Source: VAXT01 sp963728535
GTDB lineage: Bacteria; Actinomycetota; Thermoleophilia; Gaiellales; Gaiellaceae
DNA length: 64,000 nucleotides
Assembly: GCA_963728535.1 (NCBI GenBank)
Contig: CAVSKK010000001.1
Span: 2,604,001 to 2,668,000 of the forward strand
Reading direction: 5' to 3'
Part shown: in pieces, positions 38,934-46,448 of the stretch
Layout of the letters: each line of letters starts with the position of its first letter
Position numbering within the stretch: the stretch's first letter is position 1
Position numbers and translations under genes: made by a program
Notes under the pieces: model-generated
Told to the model about the DNA's origin: nothing
What the model saw: the letters and a program-made list of their open reading frames with translations, nothing else
Databases searched by the model: none

Positions 38934-40295
38934 CTAACGGGCCGAGCCCTGCAGGGAATCGAGCCGCTCTTCGGCACGCGAGATCGTCTGGTCGATCCTC
39001 CGGGCAATCTCCGCGAGTCTCTTCTCGAGCGCTGCCCGCTCTGCCTCCTCCTCGCCGACCAGAGCTGCGAGGCGCTCCCGAAACTCCGTCTCGACCTCTC
39101 CCAGCCGGCGGCTGAGCGAGGCCACGAAATCCTCCTGCTGGCGCTCGAGGCCTGCTGCCACCTGCGTGAGTCTCTTCTCGAGCCGCCGCCCGCCAGAGTC
39201 ACCGAGCTGGTTCAGACGCTCAGCGAGCACGGACTCGCCTTCGCGGGCGAAGGACTGCACGGCGCGCTCGAGCTCACGGGTGAGGCGGCGGGCCGCTTCC
39301 TCCTGCGCGGCCTTCACCGTTCCCTCGAATTGATGGGCCGCGGCGTCGACGAACCGGCCCGTGGCGCGGTCGAGGACGCGCTCGAGCTGCTCGACCTGGC
39401 GACGCTCGACGTCCGCAAACGTCGACTGGATCCGGCGCGACGCCTCGGTCTCCTCGTGCTCGATCCGGCGAACGAGGTCGCTCTCCCTTGCGCTCAGCCG
39501 CTCGGCGACCTGGTGTAACGCACGGCGACGGTCTGTCGCGTGGGCCTCGAGCTCTGCCGCAGCGGCGGCCGCGGCCTCCTTCCCAGCTCGGCTCAGGTCC
39601 TCGCGGAGCCGGGCCACGGCGGCCCGCTGGTCCTCGTCCGCCGTCTTCAGCCGCTCCGTGTCGCTGTCGAGCCGCGCCTCGAGCGCCTCGATCAGCGACC
39701 GCTCCCGCGCGGCGATCTGCTCGAGCCGGTTGCCAAGCTGCCGCTGCGCTCGGTCGAGGTCCTGGTGCCAGCCCGCGAGCCGTTGCTCAACCTGGCCCTG
39801 CACCTTCGCAAAGGCCTCGGCAAGCCCGTGCCGCAGTCGCCGCTCGCTCTCGCCCAATGCCTTGCGCCGCGTCTCTGCCAGACGCCGCTCGTCCTCGGCG
39901 TACGCGGACAGCGAGTCGGCTCGCCCGCGTGCCAGCCCTCGCTCGAGCTCCGCGGCGCGCTTGCGGAGCTCCTGTTGCACGACGGCGTCGATCTCGGATC
40001 TCGCCCGTTCGACCTGGCTCTCGACCGCTCGGCCGTGCGCCAGGCCACGGCGAAGCTCGAGCGCCCCGACGATCGCGACGAGGCAGGCCAGAAGACCGAT
40101 CGCCGAGATCGCGAGCTCGACCGACGGATGCAGGGCGAACGCGACCCAGGCGGCCGCTGCGGCTGCTCCCGTTGCGCCGGCAGCGCCCAGAAGGAACCGC
40201 TTTCCTGCCCGGTCGAACGCGGCGCCGGCAAGCGCCGCGGCCGCCAACAGGACGCCGCAGGCGAACACGGCCGCGAATGCAGTCTCGAGTGTCAC
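38934..40295 (-). CDS. Membrane-anchored long coiled-coil protein
   Basis: 453 residues from the GTG at 40295; an ATG at 40367 would overlap the UbiA-like gene by 50 bases. Three hydrophobic segments at the N-terminus (about 5-95), then some 350 residues of uninterrupted Arg/Glu/Ala-rich helix (LRKRAAELERGLARGRADSLSAYAEDERRLAE ... EEAERAALEKRLAEIARRID). No catalytic motif. It may be a cytoplasmic filament or scaffold attached to the membrane. It lies just downstream of the quinone-type genes, probably in their unit. Confidence 0.68.
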   Translation of the reverse strand: MTLETAFAAVFACGVLLAAAALAGAAFDRAGKRFLLGAAGATGAAAAAAWVAFALHPSVELAISAIGLLACLVAIVGALELRRGLAHGRAVESQVERARSEIDAVVQQELRKRAAELERGLARGRADSLSAYAEDERRLAETRRKALGESERRLRHGLAEAFAKVQGQVEQRLAGWHQDLDRAQRQLGNRLEQIAARERSLIEALEARLDSDTERLKTADEDQRAAVARLREDLSRAGKEAAAAAAAELEAHATDRRRALHQVAERLSARESDLVRRIEHEETEASRRIQSTFADVERRQVEQLERVLDRATGRFVDAAAHQFEGTVKAAQEEAARRLTRELERAVQSFAREGESVLAERLNQLGDSGGRRLEKRLTQVAAGLERQQEDFVASLSRRLGEVETEFRERLAALVGEEEAERAALEKRLAEIARRIDQTISRAEERLDSLQGSAR

Positions 40296-40317
40296 CCAGG
40301 CATCGTAAAACGCCTGC

Positions 40318-41049
40318 TCATCCAAGGCGAAGAACGAGGATTGCGGCGGCCAGCGCAACGACCGCAATCGTCAGTGCGCGGAGGGCAGCCTCGGGCGCCG
40401 CCGTCAATGTCTCGACGGTCACGGGCTCACGGCCGCCGTTGAGCAGCTCGATGGTGCCGTCGACCGCCGCGACCCGCCGGCGCATCGTCCTCACCTGCGT
40501 GGAGAGATGCCGTTGGGCGAGGCTGAGGAAGCCCGCGAAGCATGCGGCGAGGAGAGCCTCGGCGCTGAACCGCTCGGCGGCCGCGAGGTAGGCCGCCAGG
40601 AGCGGAAACGAGCCCCAGGAGAGTGCGAACCAGGCATCCGAGTGGAACGCTCCGCCGAAGAGCTCCAGGTTGTACGCGCAGACGATGAACGCGCCGGCTG
40701 CGACGAGCGGAGCCAGCCAGAGCGTGTAGAGGAGCGACGCCATTACTCCGAGAGCGACCGCCCCGCCGATCGACACCGCAGCGAGAGCGACCAGGATGCG
40801 ATCCGAGATCTGCGTCTGCAGCGGATGGCCGTTGAGCTCGTCGAGTGCGTGGGCTCCGATGCCGACGGCGAGGAAAAACGCGGCGAGCGCAACGAGGAGA
40901 CGCCGCGTTTCGAGGTGCGGGGCGAGACCGGCGCCGATCGCCACGTACGAGAGGTGCCAGAGGGTGTACGGAGGATGAAGGAGCGTCACGTAGTCGCGCC
41001 AGCCGCCCGGCGCGAGAGCGTAGAAAGCCGGACGGGCCTTGGCCTTCAC
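40318..41049 (-). CDS. Polytopic membrane protein, UbiA-like
   Basis: 243 residues with six to seven hydrophobic segments. The loop AHALDELNGHPLQTQISDRIL is reminiscent of the first Asp-rich loop of UbiA prenyltransferases, but the normal NDxxDxxxD and second DxxxD motifs are not clearly present. The ATG overlaps the methyltransferase stop, so it is co-translated with a MenG-like gene; that pairing suggests a quinone or prenyl-lipid role. Assignment is tentative. Confidence 0.55.
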   Translation of the reverse strand: MKAKARPAFYALAPGGWRDYVTLLHPPYTLWHLSYVAIGAGLAPHLETRRLLVALAAFFLAVGIGAHALDELNGHPLQTQISDRILVALAAVSIGGAVALGVMASLLYTLWLAPLVAAGAFIVCAYNLELFGGAFHSDAWFALSWGSFPLLAAYLAAAERFSAEALLAACFAGFLSLAQRHLSTQVRTMRRRVAAVDGTIELLNGGREPVTVETLTAAPEAALRALTIAVVALAAAILVLRLG

Positions 41050-41759
41050 GCCCGTCGCCCCCAGATCACATAGCCGCCGCCGAGACTGAGGCGGCGCACG
41101 TGCGGATCGTCGATCCCGGCCCCCCGCCAGAGCTCCAGCTGCTGGGGGAGGGGCAGGCGGGCATGGAACTCGCGGATGCTAGGCCCCAGGAAGGCGCCGA
41201 CCTCGTGCCAGCCGGGCGAGATGAGCCGGCCCGCGACCGGGAGCCCAACGCGTACATAGAGCTCCCAGAGCGGACGCCAGAGGCGACGCGGGAGCCCGAA
41301 CTCGAGCGCTGCGATTGCCCCGCCGGGCCTGACGACACGCGCGAGCTCGCGGAGCGTCGCCGCGGGCTCCTCGACGTAGCGGAGGAGGTACGTGAACGTG
41401 AGCCCGTCGAACGAGCCGTCCTCGAACGGAAGCTCGACCGCGCTTCCCTCGACTAGCCGGATCCGTTCAGCGAGCCCCGCCGCCTCGACCCGCCGGCGGC
41501 CCACGGCCAACATCTCGGCACTCTGGTCGAGGCCGACGACGCGGCAGCCCGACTGCCGGGCGAGCTCGATCGCGACGGCCGCCGTGCCCGTAGCCACGTC
41601 GAGCACCTCGTCGCTAGGCCCGGCCTCGATCCGAGAGACGAGGAAGCTGCGCCAGCGCGGATCCTGCCCGAGCGAGAGCAGACGGCTCCAGCGGTCGTAT
41701 GTCGGCCCGAGGGGCGCGAAGAGCTCCTGCGCAGCCCGAGACCGCTCCGAGAGGGCCAT
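41046..41759 (-). CDS. UbiE/MenG-type methyltransferase
   Basis: 237 residues. AQELFAPLGPTYDRWSRLLSLGQDPRWR is the UbiE/COQ5 N-terminal signature, followed by SAM motif I EVLDVATGTAAVAIELA, VVGLDQSAEML, and FDGLTFTYLLRYVEEPAATLRELARVVRPGG. Likely demethylmenaquinone or related quinone C-methylation, though the late NYDxxN region is changed. Divergent from the hypothetical gene at 41772 with only 12 bases between starts. Confidence 0.85.
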   Translation of the reverse strand: MALSERSRAAQELFAPLGPTYDRWSRLLSLGQDPRWRSFLVSRIEAGPSDEVLDVATGTAAVAIELARQSGCRVVGLDQSAEMLAVGRRRVEAAGLAERIRLVEGSAVELPFEDGSFDGLTFTYLLRYVEEPAATLRELARVVRPGGAIAALEFGLPRRLWRPLWELYVRVGLPVAGRLISPGWHEVGAFLGPSIREFHARLPLPQQLELWRGAGIDDPHVRRLSLGGGYVIWGRRA

Positions 41760-41771
41760 GGCGCCGAGTCT

Positions 41772-42338
41772 ATGCTTGCCGCCGTGGCGCTCCGGGACGA
41801 TCTCGACCGTGCCGCCGCCGCCGCCGCACGCTTTGCCGGGGCGGGTGAGGAGCTCGCCGGAGTCGTCGCGGCCGAGCCCGAGCGAGGCGAGCGCACCTAT
41901 CTCTGCGCGTTCGTCGTCGGCGAAGAAGAGCGGACGTGGGTCGTCCTCGACGACGACGGCGAGCCGTTGACGAGCCGCGACGCCGTCCGACGGACCGTGT
42001 CGATCGCGGCGCTCTGTGAGCTCGCCGCCGAGAACGCCGGCGGGGGAGAGCTGGGCGAGCTCCGCGAGCGGCTGGTCGCGCTCAGGCTGACCGAGAGCCC
42101 TCCGGGCATCGAAGAGGCCGAGGACGCAGCGCTAGCCCTCGAGCAGGCGATCGGCGCCCCGCCGATTCTGGCTGAGCCCGCCTACCTCGACCGCGTCGGC
42201 GCTGCGACGAGGCGGCTCGAGGATGCTCTCGGCCCATCGCCCGGCTCGCCGTTCGCCGAGGCGATGAAGAGCGGCCTGAGCACAGTCGAGGAGCTTGCCC
42301 ACGACGTGGAGTCGAACTACAAGCTCCCACTCGCTTGA
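41772..42338 (+). CDS. Hypothetical protein
   Basis: 188 residues, acidic, soluble: N-terminal ALRDDLDRAAAAAARFAGAGEELAGVVAAEP, a beta region (RTYLCAFVVGEEERTWVVLDDDGEPL) and a helical C-terminus ending SGLSTVEELAHDVESNYKLPLA. No family recognised. It overlaps the following gene (TTGA), so the two are probably co-translated. Confidence 0.7.
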   Translation: MLAAVALRDDLDRAAAAAARFAGAGEELAGVVAAEPERGERTYLCAFVVGEEERTWVVLDDDGEPLTSRDAVRRTVSIAALCELAAENAGGGELGELRERLVALRLTESPPGIEEAEDAALALEQAIGAPPILAEPAYLDRVGAATRRLEDALGPSPGSPFAEAMKSGLSTVEELAHDVESNYKLPLA

Positions 42339-42652
42339 CCACCGGTATCGTTGGCCCCGTGGAAGGTGGATTCGGATTCCCGCTCGGCGGCGACCCTGAG
42401 GAGCTGATGAAGAGCCTCCAGGAGTTCGCCGCGCGCCAGGCGGAGTCGGTCGCCGAGGCTCAGCGCGAGCAGTTCGCCACGCTGACGCTGAGCACCGCCG
42501 TCGAGCTGACCGGAGCCGCTCTCAAGCGGATGACCGTCGAAGGCGGGCCCGACGAGCAGGCGATCGCGCTACGGGATGCAATGCGCGTCCTCTTCCCCGA
42601 ATCGGTAGCTCTAGTGAGCGCGGCCCGTCAGGGCTTCATGCGAGAGCCCTAG
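42335..42652 (+). CDS. Hypothetical helical protein
   Basis: 105 residues if the coupled TTG is the start; a GTG at 42359 (MEGGFGFPLGGD...) is a good alternative. The body is helical: EELMKSLQEFAARQAESVAEAQREQFATLTLSTAVELTGAALKRM. No family recognised. The 3' end overlaps the convergent Cys-rich gene by 17 bases. Confidence 0.62.
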   Translation: MTTGIVGPVEGGFGFPLGGDPEELMKSLQEFAARQAESVAEAQREQFATLTLSTAVELTGAALKRMTVEGGPDEQAIALRDAMRVLFPESVALVSAARQGFMREP

Positions 42653-43112
42653 TCCTAGAAGGCTCTTCTCGAGTCGGGCAGTCGCACATGTGATCTCCCG
42701 AGTGCAGCACAGGGCTGCACCTCATGCCCATGTTCTCGAAGCAGTGACAGCTGAGGTTCCCGCACCCGGGCGGGCAGTTGCATTCCGAGCAGCGGAAACG
42801 GCACCCGGTCCGACCGCCGCCGCTCAGGCAGCAGAACCATTCGCCGGACGTCTGGCAGGCCGCCGGGCAGCCGGCGCCCTCCGCACACGTCTTGCACGGG
42901 AAGCCTGCGTTCGTGCAGATCGGCCCGACCCCGACGCACGGGTTGCAGGGGCCGCCGCCGCAGCCGACGCAGCCGGCGACCGAACCGAGGGAGACGTCCG
43001 TCCGCGTCAGCCAGAGCCCCGCGCCGAGTGAGCCCGCGCCCAGGAACTTGAAGAACTGCCGCCGAGAGGAGCGGCGCGCAAGGCGCTGAGCAGCCAGGTT
43101 CGTCAGGTCCAT
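42636..43112 (-). CDS. Tat-exported 21-cysteine protein, paralog 3
   Basis: 158 residues. The Tat signal SRRQFFKFLGAGSLGAGLWL (motif at 16-22) is followed by a mature part of about 110 residues with 21 Cys in the same order as in the other two paralogs: CVGCGGGPCNPC, PCKTC, GCPAAC, SGEWFCC, GCRFRCSECNCPPGC, SCHCF and LHSGDHMCDCP. The compact, disulfide-rich, Tat-exported form recalls methylamine dehydrogenase light chains, but only one Trp remains in the mature protein, so a TTQ cofactor cannot form. Last gene of the operon. Function unknown. Confidence 0.82.
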   Translation of the reverse strand: MDLTNLAAQRLARRSSRRQFFKFLGAGSLGAGLWLTRTDVSLGSVAGCVGCGGGPCNPCVGVGPICTNAGFPCKTCAEGAGCPAACQTSGEWFCCLSGGGRTGCRFRCSECNCPPGCGNLSCHCFENMGMRCSPVLHSGDHMCDCPTREEPSRTRALA

Positions 43113-43579
43113 CAGACGGGCGCCTGGAGCGGTGGACAGAGGCAGGGCTGGTCGTCTGAGTGCAACCTCGGCGTGCACGGGATCGGGAGGTTCGTGAAGC
43201 AATGGCACGACGGGTTCTGGCACCCGGCCGGGCAGTTGCACTCCGAGCAGCGGAACCGGCATCCGGCTCGACCGCCGCTGCTCAGGCAGCAAAACCACTC
43301 GCCGCCGGTGTTGCAGCCGTCCGGGCAGCCGCCGCCGGACTGGCAGCTTCTACAGGGGTACTTTCCGCCGGTGACCTGGTCGCAGACTCCTACCGGGGAG
43401 AAGCAAGGATTGCAGGGACCGCCGCCGCAGCCGACGCAGCCCGAGACTGCGCCGAGCGAGACGTCCGTGCGCGTCAGCCAGAGGCCTGCGCCGAGCGAGC
43501 CGGCGCCGAGAAACTTGAAGAACTGGCGGCGTGAAGAGCGGCGCGCGAGCGCGTGAGCGGTCTTGCCGGTCAGATCCAT
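43112..43579 (-). CDS. Tat-exported 21-cysteine protein, paralog 2
   Basis: 155 residues, sharing nearly the whole signal peptide with paralog 3 (RRSSRRQFFKFLGAGSLGAGLWLTRTDVSLG). All 21 mature cysteines, the EWFCC segment and the C-terminal LHSDDQPCLCP match. Stop and start overlap with paralog 3 (ATGA). Mature sequences differ more than the signals, as expected for a scaffold held by disulfides. See paralog 1 for the family argument. Confidence 0.82.
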   Translation of the reverse strand: MDLTGKTAHALARRSSRRQFFKFLGAGSLGAGLWLTRTDVSLGAVSGCVGCGGGPCNPCFSPVGVCDQVTGGKYPCRSCQSGGGCPDGCNTGGEWFCCLSSGGRAGCRFRCSECNCPAGCQNPSCHCFTNLPIPCTPRLHSDDQPCLCPPLQAPV

Positions 43580-43581
43580 CG

Positions 43582-43827
43582 CTAGACGGTGACCCCCGCG
43601 GTGATCATCTTGTGCTCGTCCAGGGCGACCTTCTCGATGGCGAACGACGGCTGTACCTGGTACGCGTTCTCCTTCGACCGGGAGGCCAGCCGCAGACGGG
43701 CGAACTGGTCGGCCACGATGCTTCGTGCATGGTCCGGGGTGCTGGCGAAGACCGTCACGTTCTGCATGTAGGACTCGCCGTGGTCGCCGATGACCTTGCG
43801 GCTCAGGATGTAGATGGCTCCTTGCAT
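43582..43827 (-). CDS. Small unknown protein in the Cys-rich operon
   Basis: 81 residues with a strong GGAGGTGAGGAG ribosome site. MQGAIYILSRKVIGDHGESYMQNVTVFASTPDHARSIV... looks like a small alpha/beta cytoplasmic domain with no signal peptide, no Cys and no known motif. It ends two bases before paralog 2, in the middle of the export operon, so it may be a chaperone or a dedicated regulator for the Cys-rich proteins. This is inference from position. Confidence 0.68.
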   Translation of the reverse strand: MQGAIYILSRKVIGDHGESYMQNVTVFASTPDHARSIVADQFARLRLASRSKENAYQVQPSFAIEKVALDEHKMITAGVTV

Positions 43828-43847
43828 CTCCTCACCTCCTCCCTGCG

Positions 43848-44429
43848 TTAGGAAATCACGATCAGGGCTGCGATTACAAGAGCGGTCGCGCCGACGAGAC
43901 GCTTCAAAGGCAGGACTCGGCTCTGGATCGCGTCGCAGGCGGCTGCGTAGTCGTCGCCGGCCGTGGAAACCGCTGCGACGACGGCGAGCGCCCGCGATGC
44001 TCCGTAGACGGTTGTGATCGCGACCGCCGTGGCGAGATCGCCGGCCAGCAAGGCCGCGAGTGGCAGCACGAGGACGGTCTGGTACGGGATGCGCGTCGTG
44101 ATCACGAGGCCAAGGTCGAAGCCCCAGGCGAAGATGCCCGGATAGTGGCCCAGCGAGCACGGCCAGTCCCCGGGGGTCTGGCGCTCCCACGTGATGGAGC
44201 GCACGCGCAGCAGGCCGAGGTCGACGGCCGCCGTGTAGAGGAGCGCCGCCGGGACGACGACCAGGAACACGGTGTCGAGGCTCTCTCCGACGGCGGCTCG
44301 CAGGAGCAGGCCGGCGAAGCCGAGCACGACGCCGATTGCAGCACCTCCCACGATGCCCCCGAGGACGTGGAAAGCGAGCGCTAGCTTTTTCCTGCCCACC
44401 TGCACGAGGGGGCCGATCTGCCCGACCAT
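43848..44429 (-). CDS. Polytopic membrane protein in the Cys-rich operon
   Basis: 193 residues with about five membrane helices. The central loop RSITWERQTPGDWPCSLGHYPGIFAWGFDLGLVITTRI carries an RQTP-type motif that I associate with small membrane proteins near thiol-redox genes, but I cannot name the family. One Cys lies in the loop (DWPCS) and one near the C-terminus. It could pass electrons to MauD or help insert the exported proteins. Confidence 0.68.
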   Translation of the reverse strand: MVGQIGPLVQVGRKKLALAFHVLGGIVGGAAIGVVLGFAGLLLRAAVGESLDTVFLVVVPAALLYTAAVDLGLLRVRSITWERQTPGDWPCSLGHYPGIFAWGFDLGLVITTRIPYQTVLVLPLAALLAGDLATAVAITTVYGASRALAVVAAVSTAGDDYAAACDAIQSRVLPLKRLVGATALVIAALIVIS

Positions 44430-44438
44430 TGACAGTCC

Positions 44439-44609
44439 TCAGGGGCTGGCGGCCGTCGAGAGCCCGACGACGAGGCTGAGGCTGACGAGCACGAAGACCG
44501 GCAGGGCGCCGATCTCCGGCTTCGCCACTCCGCCCGCGAGCACAGCGGCGGCAAGGCCGGTCAGTCCTGCGAGCCCGACGAGCCCGCCCAGCCGGGCGCT
44601 GTTAGCCAC
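44439..44609 (-). CDS. Small two-helix membrane protein
   Basis: 56 residues from a GTG overlapping the end of paralog 1 by eight bases. Sequence VANSARLGGLVGLAGLTGLA then a second hydrophobic stretch IGALPVFVLVSLSLVVGL. Ends nine bases before the next gene. Too small to classify; its tight fit in the operon supports it being real. Confidence 0.6.
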   Translation of the reverse strand: MANSARLGGLVGLAGLTGLAAAVLAGGVAKPEIGALPVFVLVSLSLVVGLSTAASP

Positions 44610-45093
44610 GCGCGGCGGCGAGGCTCGGGGGCTTGACCGGCGGGCACGGACAAGGGTTGTCCTCCGAATGGAGTCTCGGCGAGCAGGGGATGCTGAGCAT
44701 CGTGAAGCAGTGGCAGGCGGAGTTGTTGCAGCCGCTCGGGCAATTGCATTCGGAGCAGCGCTGCCGGCAAATCCCGCCCCCGTCCCCCTCAGTGAAGCAA
44801 CAGAACCATTCGCCGGAGGTGCTACAGCCGACCGGGCAGCCTCCACCCTGGGCGCAGGTCTTGCAGGGGTACGCCTTCGGGCTCAGTAGGTCGCAGCGGC
44901 CGACCGGCGACCAGCAGGGATTGCAAGGGCCGCCGCCGCACCCGACGCAGCCTCCTGACACCGATCCGATCGAGACGCCAGTCCTCGTCAGGAAGAGGCC
45001 GGTGCCAAGCGAGCCCGCGGCCATGAACTTGAAGAACTGGCGGCGCGATGAGCGGCGCGCCAGGGCTTGAGCCGCCTTGCCGGCGAGATCCAT
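44602..45093 (-). CDS. Tat-exported 21-cysteine protein, paralog 1
   Basis: 163 residues. Twin-arginine signal SRRQFFKF (S16-R17-R18) and hydrophobic core, then mature CVGCGGGPCNPCWSPVGRC, PCKTC, GGCPVGC, SGEWFCC, RQRCSECNCPSGC, ACHCF and LHSEDNPCPCP. All three paralogs keep 21 Cys, the EWFCC core and an LHSxD element near the C-terminus that could bind metal. It follows mauD with a four-base overlap. Folded disulfide-rich proteins exported by Tat need an oxidising helper, which MauD/MauE supply in methylamine dehydrogenase systems. The mature part has an extra Trp (NPCW) not shared by the others. Confidence 0.82.
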   Translation of the reverse strand: MDLAGKAAQALARRSSRRQFFKFMAAGSLGTGLFLTRTGVSIGSVSGGCVGCGGGPCNPCWSPVGRCDLLSPKAYPCKTCAQGGGCPVGCSTSGEWFCCFTEGDGGGICRQRCSECNCPSGCNNSACHCFTMLSIPCSPRLHSEDNPCPCPPVKPPSLAAARG

Positions 45094-45725
45094 CAGCTCT
45101 CCCTCGACTCGCTCGCGGCCGCGGACCCGTTGCCGTCGCCGTCCATTTCGACCCACGGTCCGGCTTGCAACGTGCCCTCCTGCTCGAGGAGCGACTCGAG
45201 CTGGCGCCAGTCGTTCGCGATCCCGCGGATGACCACGTTGCGCTCGTGGTCGAGCAGGTACGCGAAGGGAGTCAGCGTCACGAGGTAATCCTTCTCGATC
45301 TGCCCGTTCGTGTCGACGACCATCGGCGCCTCGAGACGGTTCATGCGGCCGAACGCCTGGCATGACTCGATGTCACCGCGGCAGACGACGAGGAAGTCGA
45401 ACTCGGGTCTCGTCTTGCGCACCTCGTTCAGCCCCGGAATCAGCTCTCGGCACGAGAGACATCCGGGCGACGCGAAGACGATCATGCGCGGCTTGGCCTC
45501 GAGCCCGGAGAGCTTCACGAGGTCGCGGGTCTCGGAGTCGACGGCGTCGAAGTCCGGGGCGCGGACGCCGCGCTCCAGGCCCGTGTCCGTGATCAGCGCG
45601 CCCGGGTCGTCGCCGAGGCGCAGCTGGAGGAGCCCGAGCTGGCGCAGCGCTCCCGCGAGCAGGAAAGCGAGCACTAGCACGATCAGCCAGAGGACGACGT
45701 AGGACGCGAGCCAGACGCCGCTCAT
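45093..45725 (-). CDS. mauD: MauD-like membrane-anchored thioredoxin
   Basis: 210 residues: one N-terminal membrane helix (WLASYVVLWLIVLVLAFLLAGAL), then an AhpC/thioredoxin-like domain with GLERGVRAPDFDAVD and a redox SPGCLSCRELIPG (C89, C92), followed by VVDTNGQIEKDYLVTLTPFAYLLD with the cis-Pro. This is the layout of MauD, needed for disulfide formation in the light chain of methylamine dehydrogenase. It overlaps mauE upstream and paralog 1 downstream by four bases or fewer. Confidence 0.85.
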   Translation of the reverse strand: MSGVWLASYVVLWLIVLVLAFLLAGALRQLGLLQLRLGDDPGALITDTGLERGVRAPDFDAVDSETRDLVKLSGLEAKPRMIVFASPGCLSCRELIPGLNEVRKTRPEFDFLVVCRGDIESCQAFGRMNRLEAPMVVDTNGQIEKDYLVTLTPFAYLLDHERNVVIRGIANDWRQLESLLEQEGTLQAGPWVEMDGDGNGSAAASESRES

Positions 45726-46339
45726 CGCTCCTCCTGCTTCGGCCAGAGCGGGACGGTGAGGGGCTGATGCTTGAAGCTCATGCGGCGGGTCGGTGTCGGG
45801 TAGAAGGTCGCCTCCCTCGCGAGGAACGACCACGCAAGCGGAATGAGACCGGACAGCCGCGTCACGGTCACGAGCCCGGCTGCCATGAGGAGCGCGGGCA
45901 GAACGTCGCCGCGGGCAATCCCGGCGGTGTCGCCGAGTGCGAAGACGAGCACGGCGACGGCGAGGCCCGTGAGCGCGAGCGCGCGCACGAGCGCGACCGG
46001 CGAGATCGTCTCGACGTCCGAGGCGCCGAAGCAGTGGCACGGGGCCCGGTTCGAGCGGGCGAGGCTGACCGCGAGCGCCGCAGCGAAGACGGCGAAGAGC
46101 GCGATCGCGCCAACGGCGGCGAAGACCGGAATGAGACCGCTGACGAGGAGAGCGCCGAGGCCGAGCTCTGCCGCGATGAGGGCACCGCCCACGATGGGCG
46201 CGAGCTGCGCCGGGACGAGCCGATACTGGCGCACGCCCTCGAAGAAGTCCTGTGGCGCCCGGGCCTTTTCGAGCCCGGCGAGCAGGCAGACGGCGCCCAG
46301 GCCCGTGCGAAACACGAAGTACGTGACTACAGACGCCAA
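45722..46339 (-). CDS. mauE: MauE-like membrane protein
   Basis: 205 residues with four to five membrane helices, DoxX/MauE family. VFRTGLGAVCLLAGLEKARAPQDFFEGVRQYRLVPAQLA is the MauE start, and CHCFG (C101, C103) is the conserved redox pair. TTG start with a GGAGGGGG ribosome site seven bases upstream. First gene of the eight-gene unit. MauE works with MauD at the outer face of the membrane in forming disulfides. Confidence 0.85.
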   Translation of the reverse strand: MASVVTYFVFRTGLGAVCLLAGLEKARAPQDFFEGVRQYRLVPAQLAPIVGGALIAAELGLGALLVSGLIPVFAAVGAIALFAVFAAALAVSLARSNRAPCHCFGASDVETISPVALVRALALTGLAVAVLVFALGDTAGIARGDVLPALLMAAGLVTVTRLSGLIPLAWSFLAREATFYPTPTRRMSFKHQPLTVPLWPKQEER

Positions 46340-46383
46340 AAGCTGCCCCCTCCGAGGTGTCGCCCCGCTCGCCTTCCCCTTCG

Positions 46384-46412
46384 ATCTTGGGCCGAAGCGG
46401 TTATTTCGTCAA
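46384..46412 (-). promoter_or_regulatory. Promoter of the mauED / Cys-rich operon
   Basis: Minus strand: TTGACG (46412-46407), exactly 17 bases, CAAGAT (46389-46384). A good housekeeping-type promoter; start near 46377, about 38 bases before the mauE TTG. Confidence 0.6.
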
Positions 46413-46432
46413 GTCCGGGCAACTGAGGCAAC

Positions 46433-46438
46433 TACAAT
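46433..46438 (+). promoter_or_regulatory. -10 element of the proline dehydrogenase gene
   Basis: TACAAT, ten bases before the GTG start. The expected initiation point is within a few bases of the GTG, and there is no ribosome site, so the message may be leaderless. The -35 is not clear. Confidence 0.5.
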
Positions 46439-46448
46439 TGCCGGGGCT

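Noticed and set aside
42636..45093. Annotation of the Cys-rich proteins as methylamine dehydrogenase light chains
   Set aside because: MauD/MauE neighbours and Tat export fit, but the TTQ tryptophan pair, the large subunit and MauG are missing, so the enzyme name would mislead.
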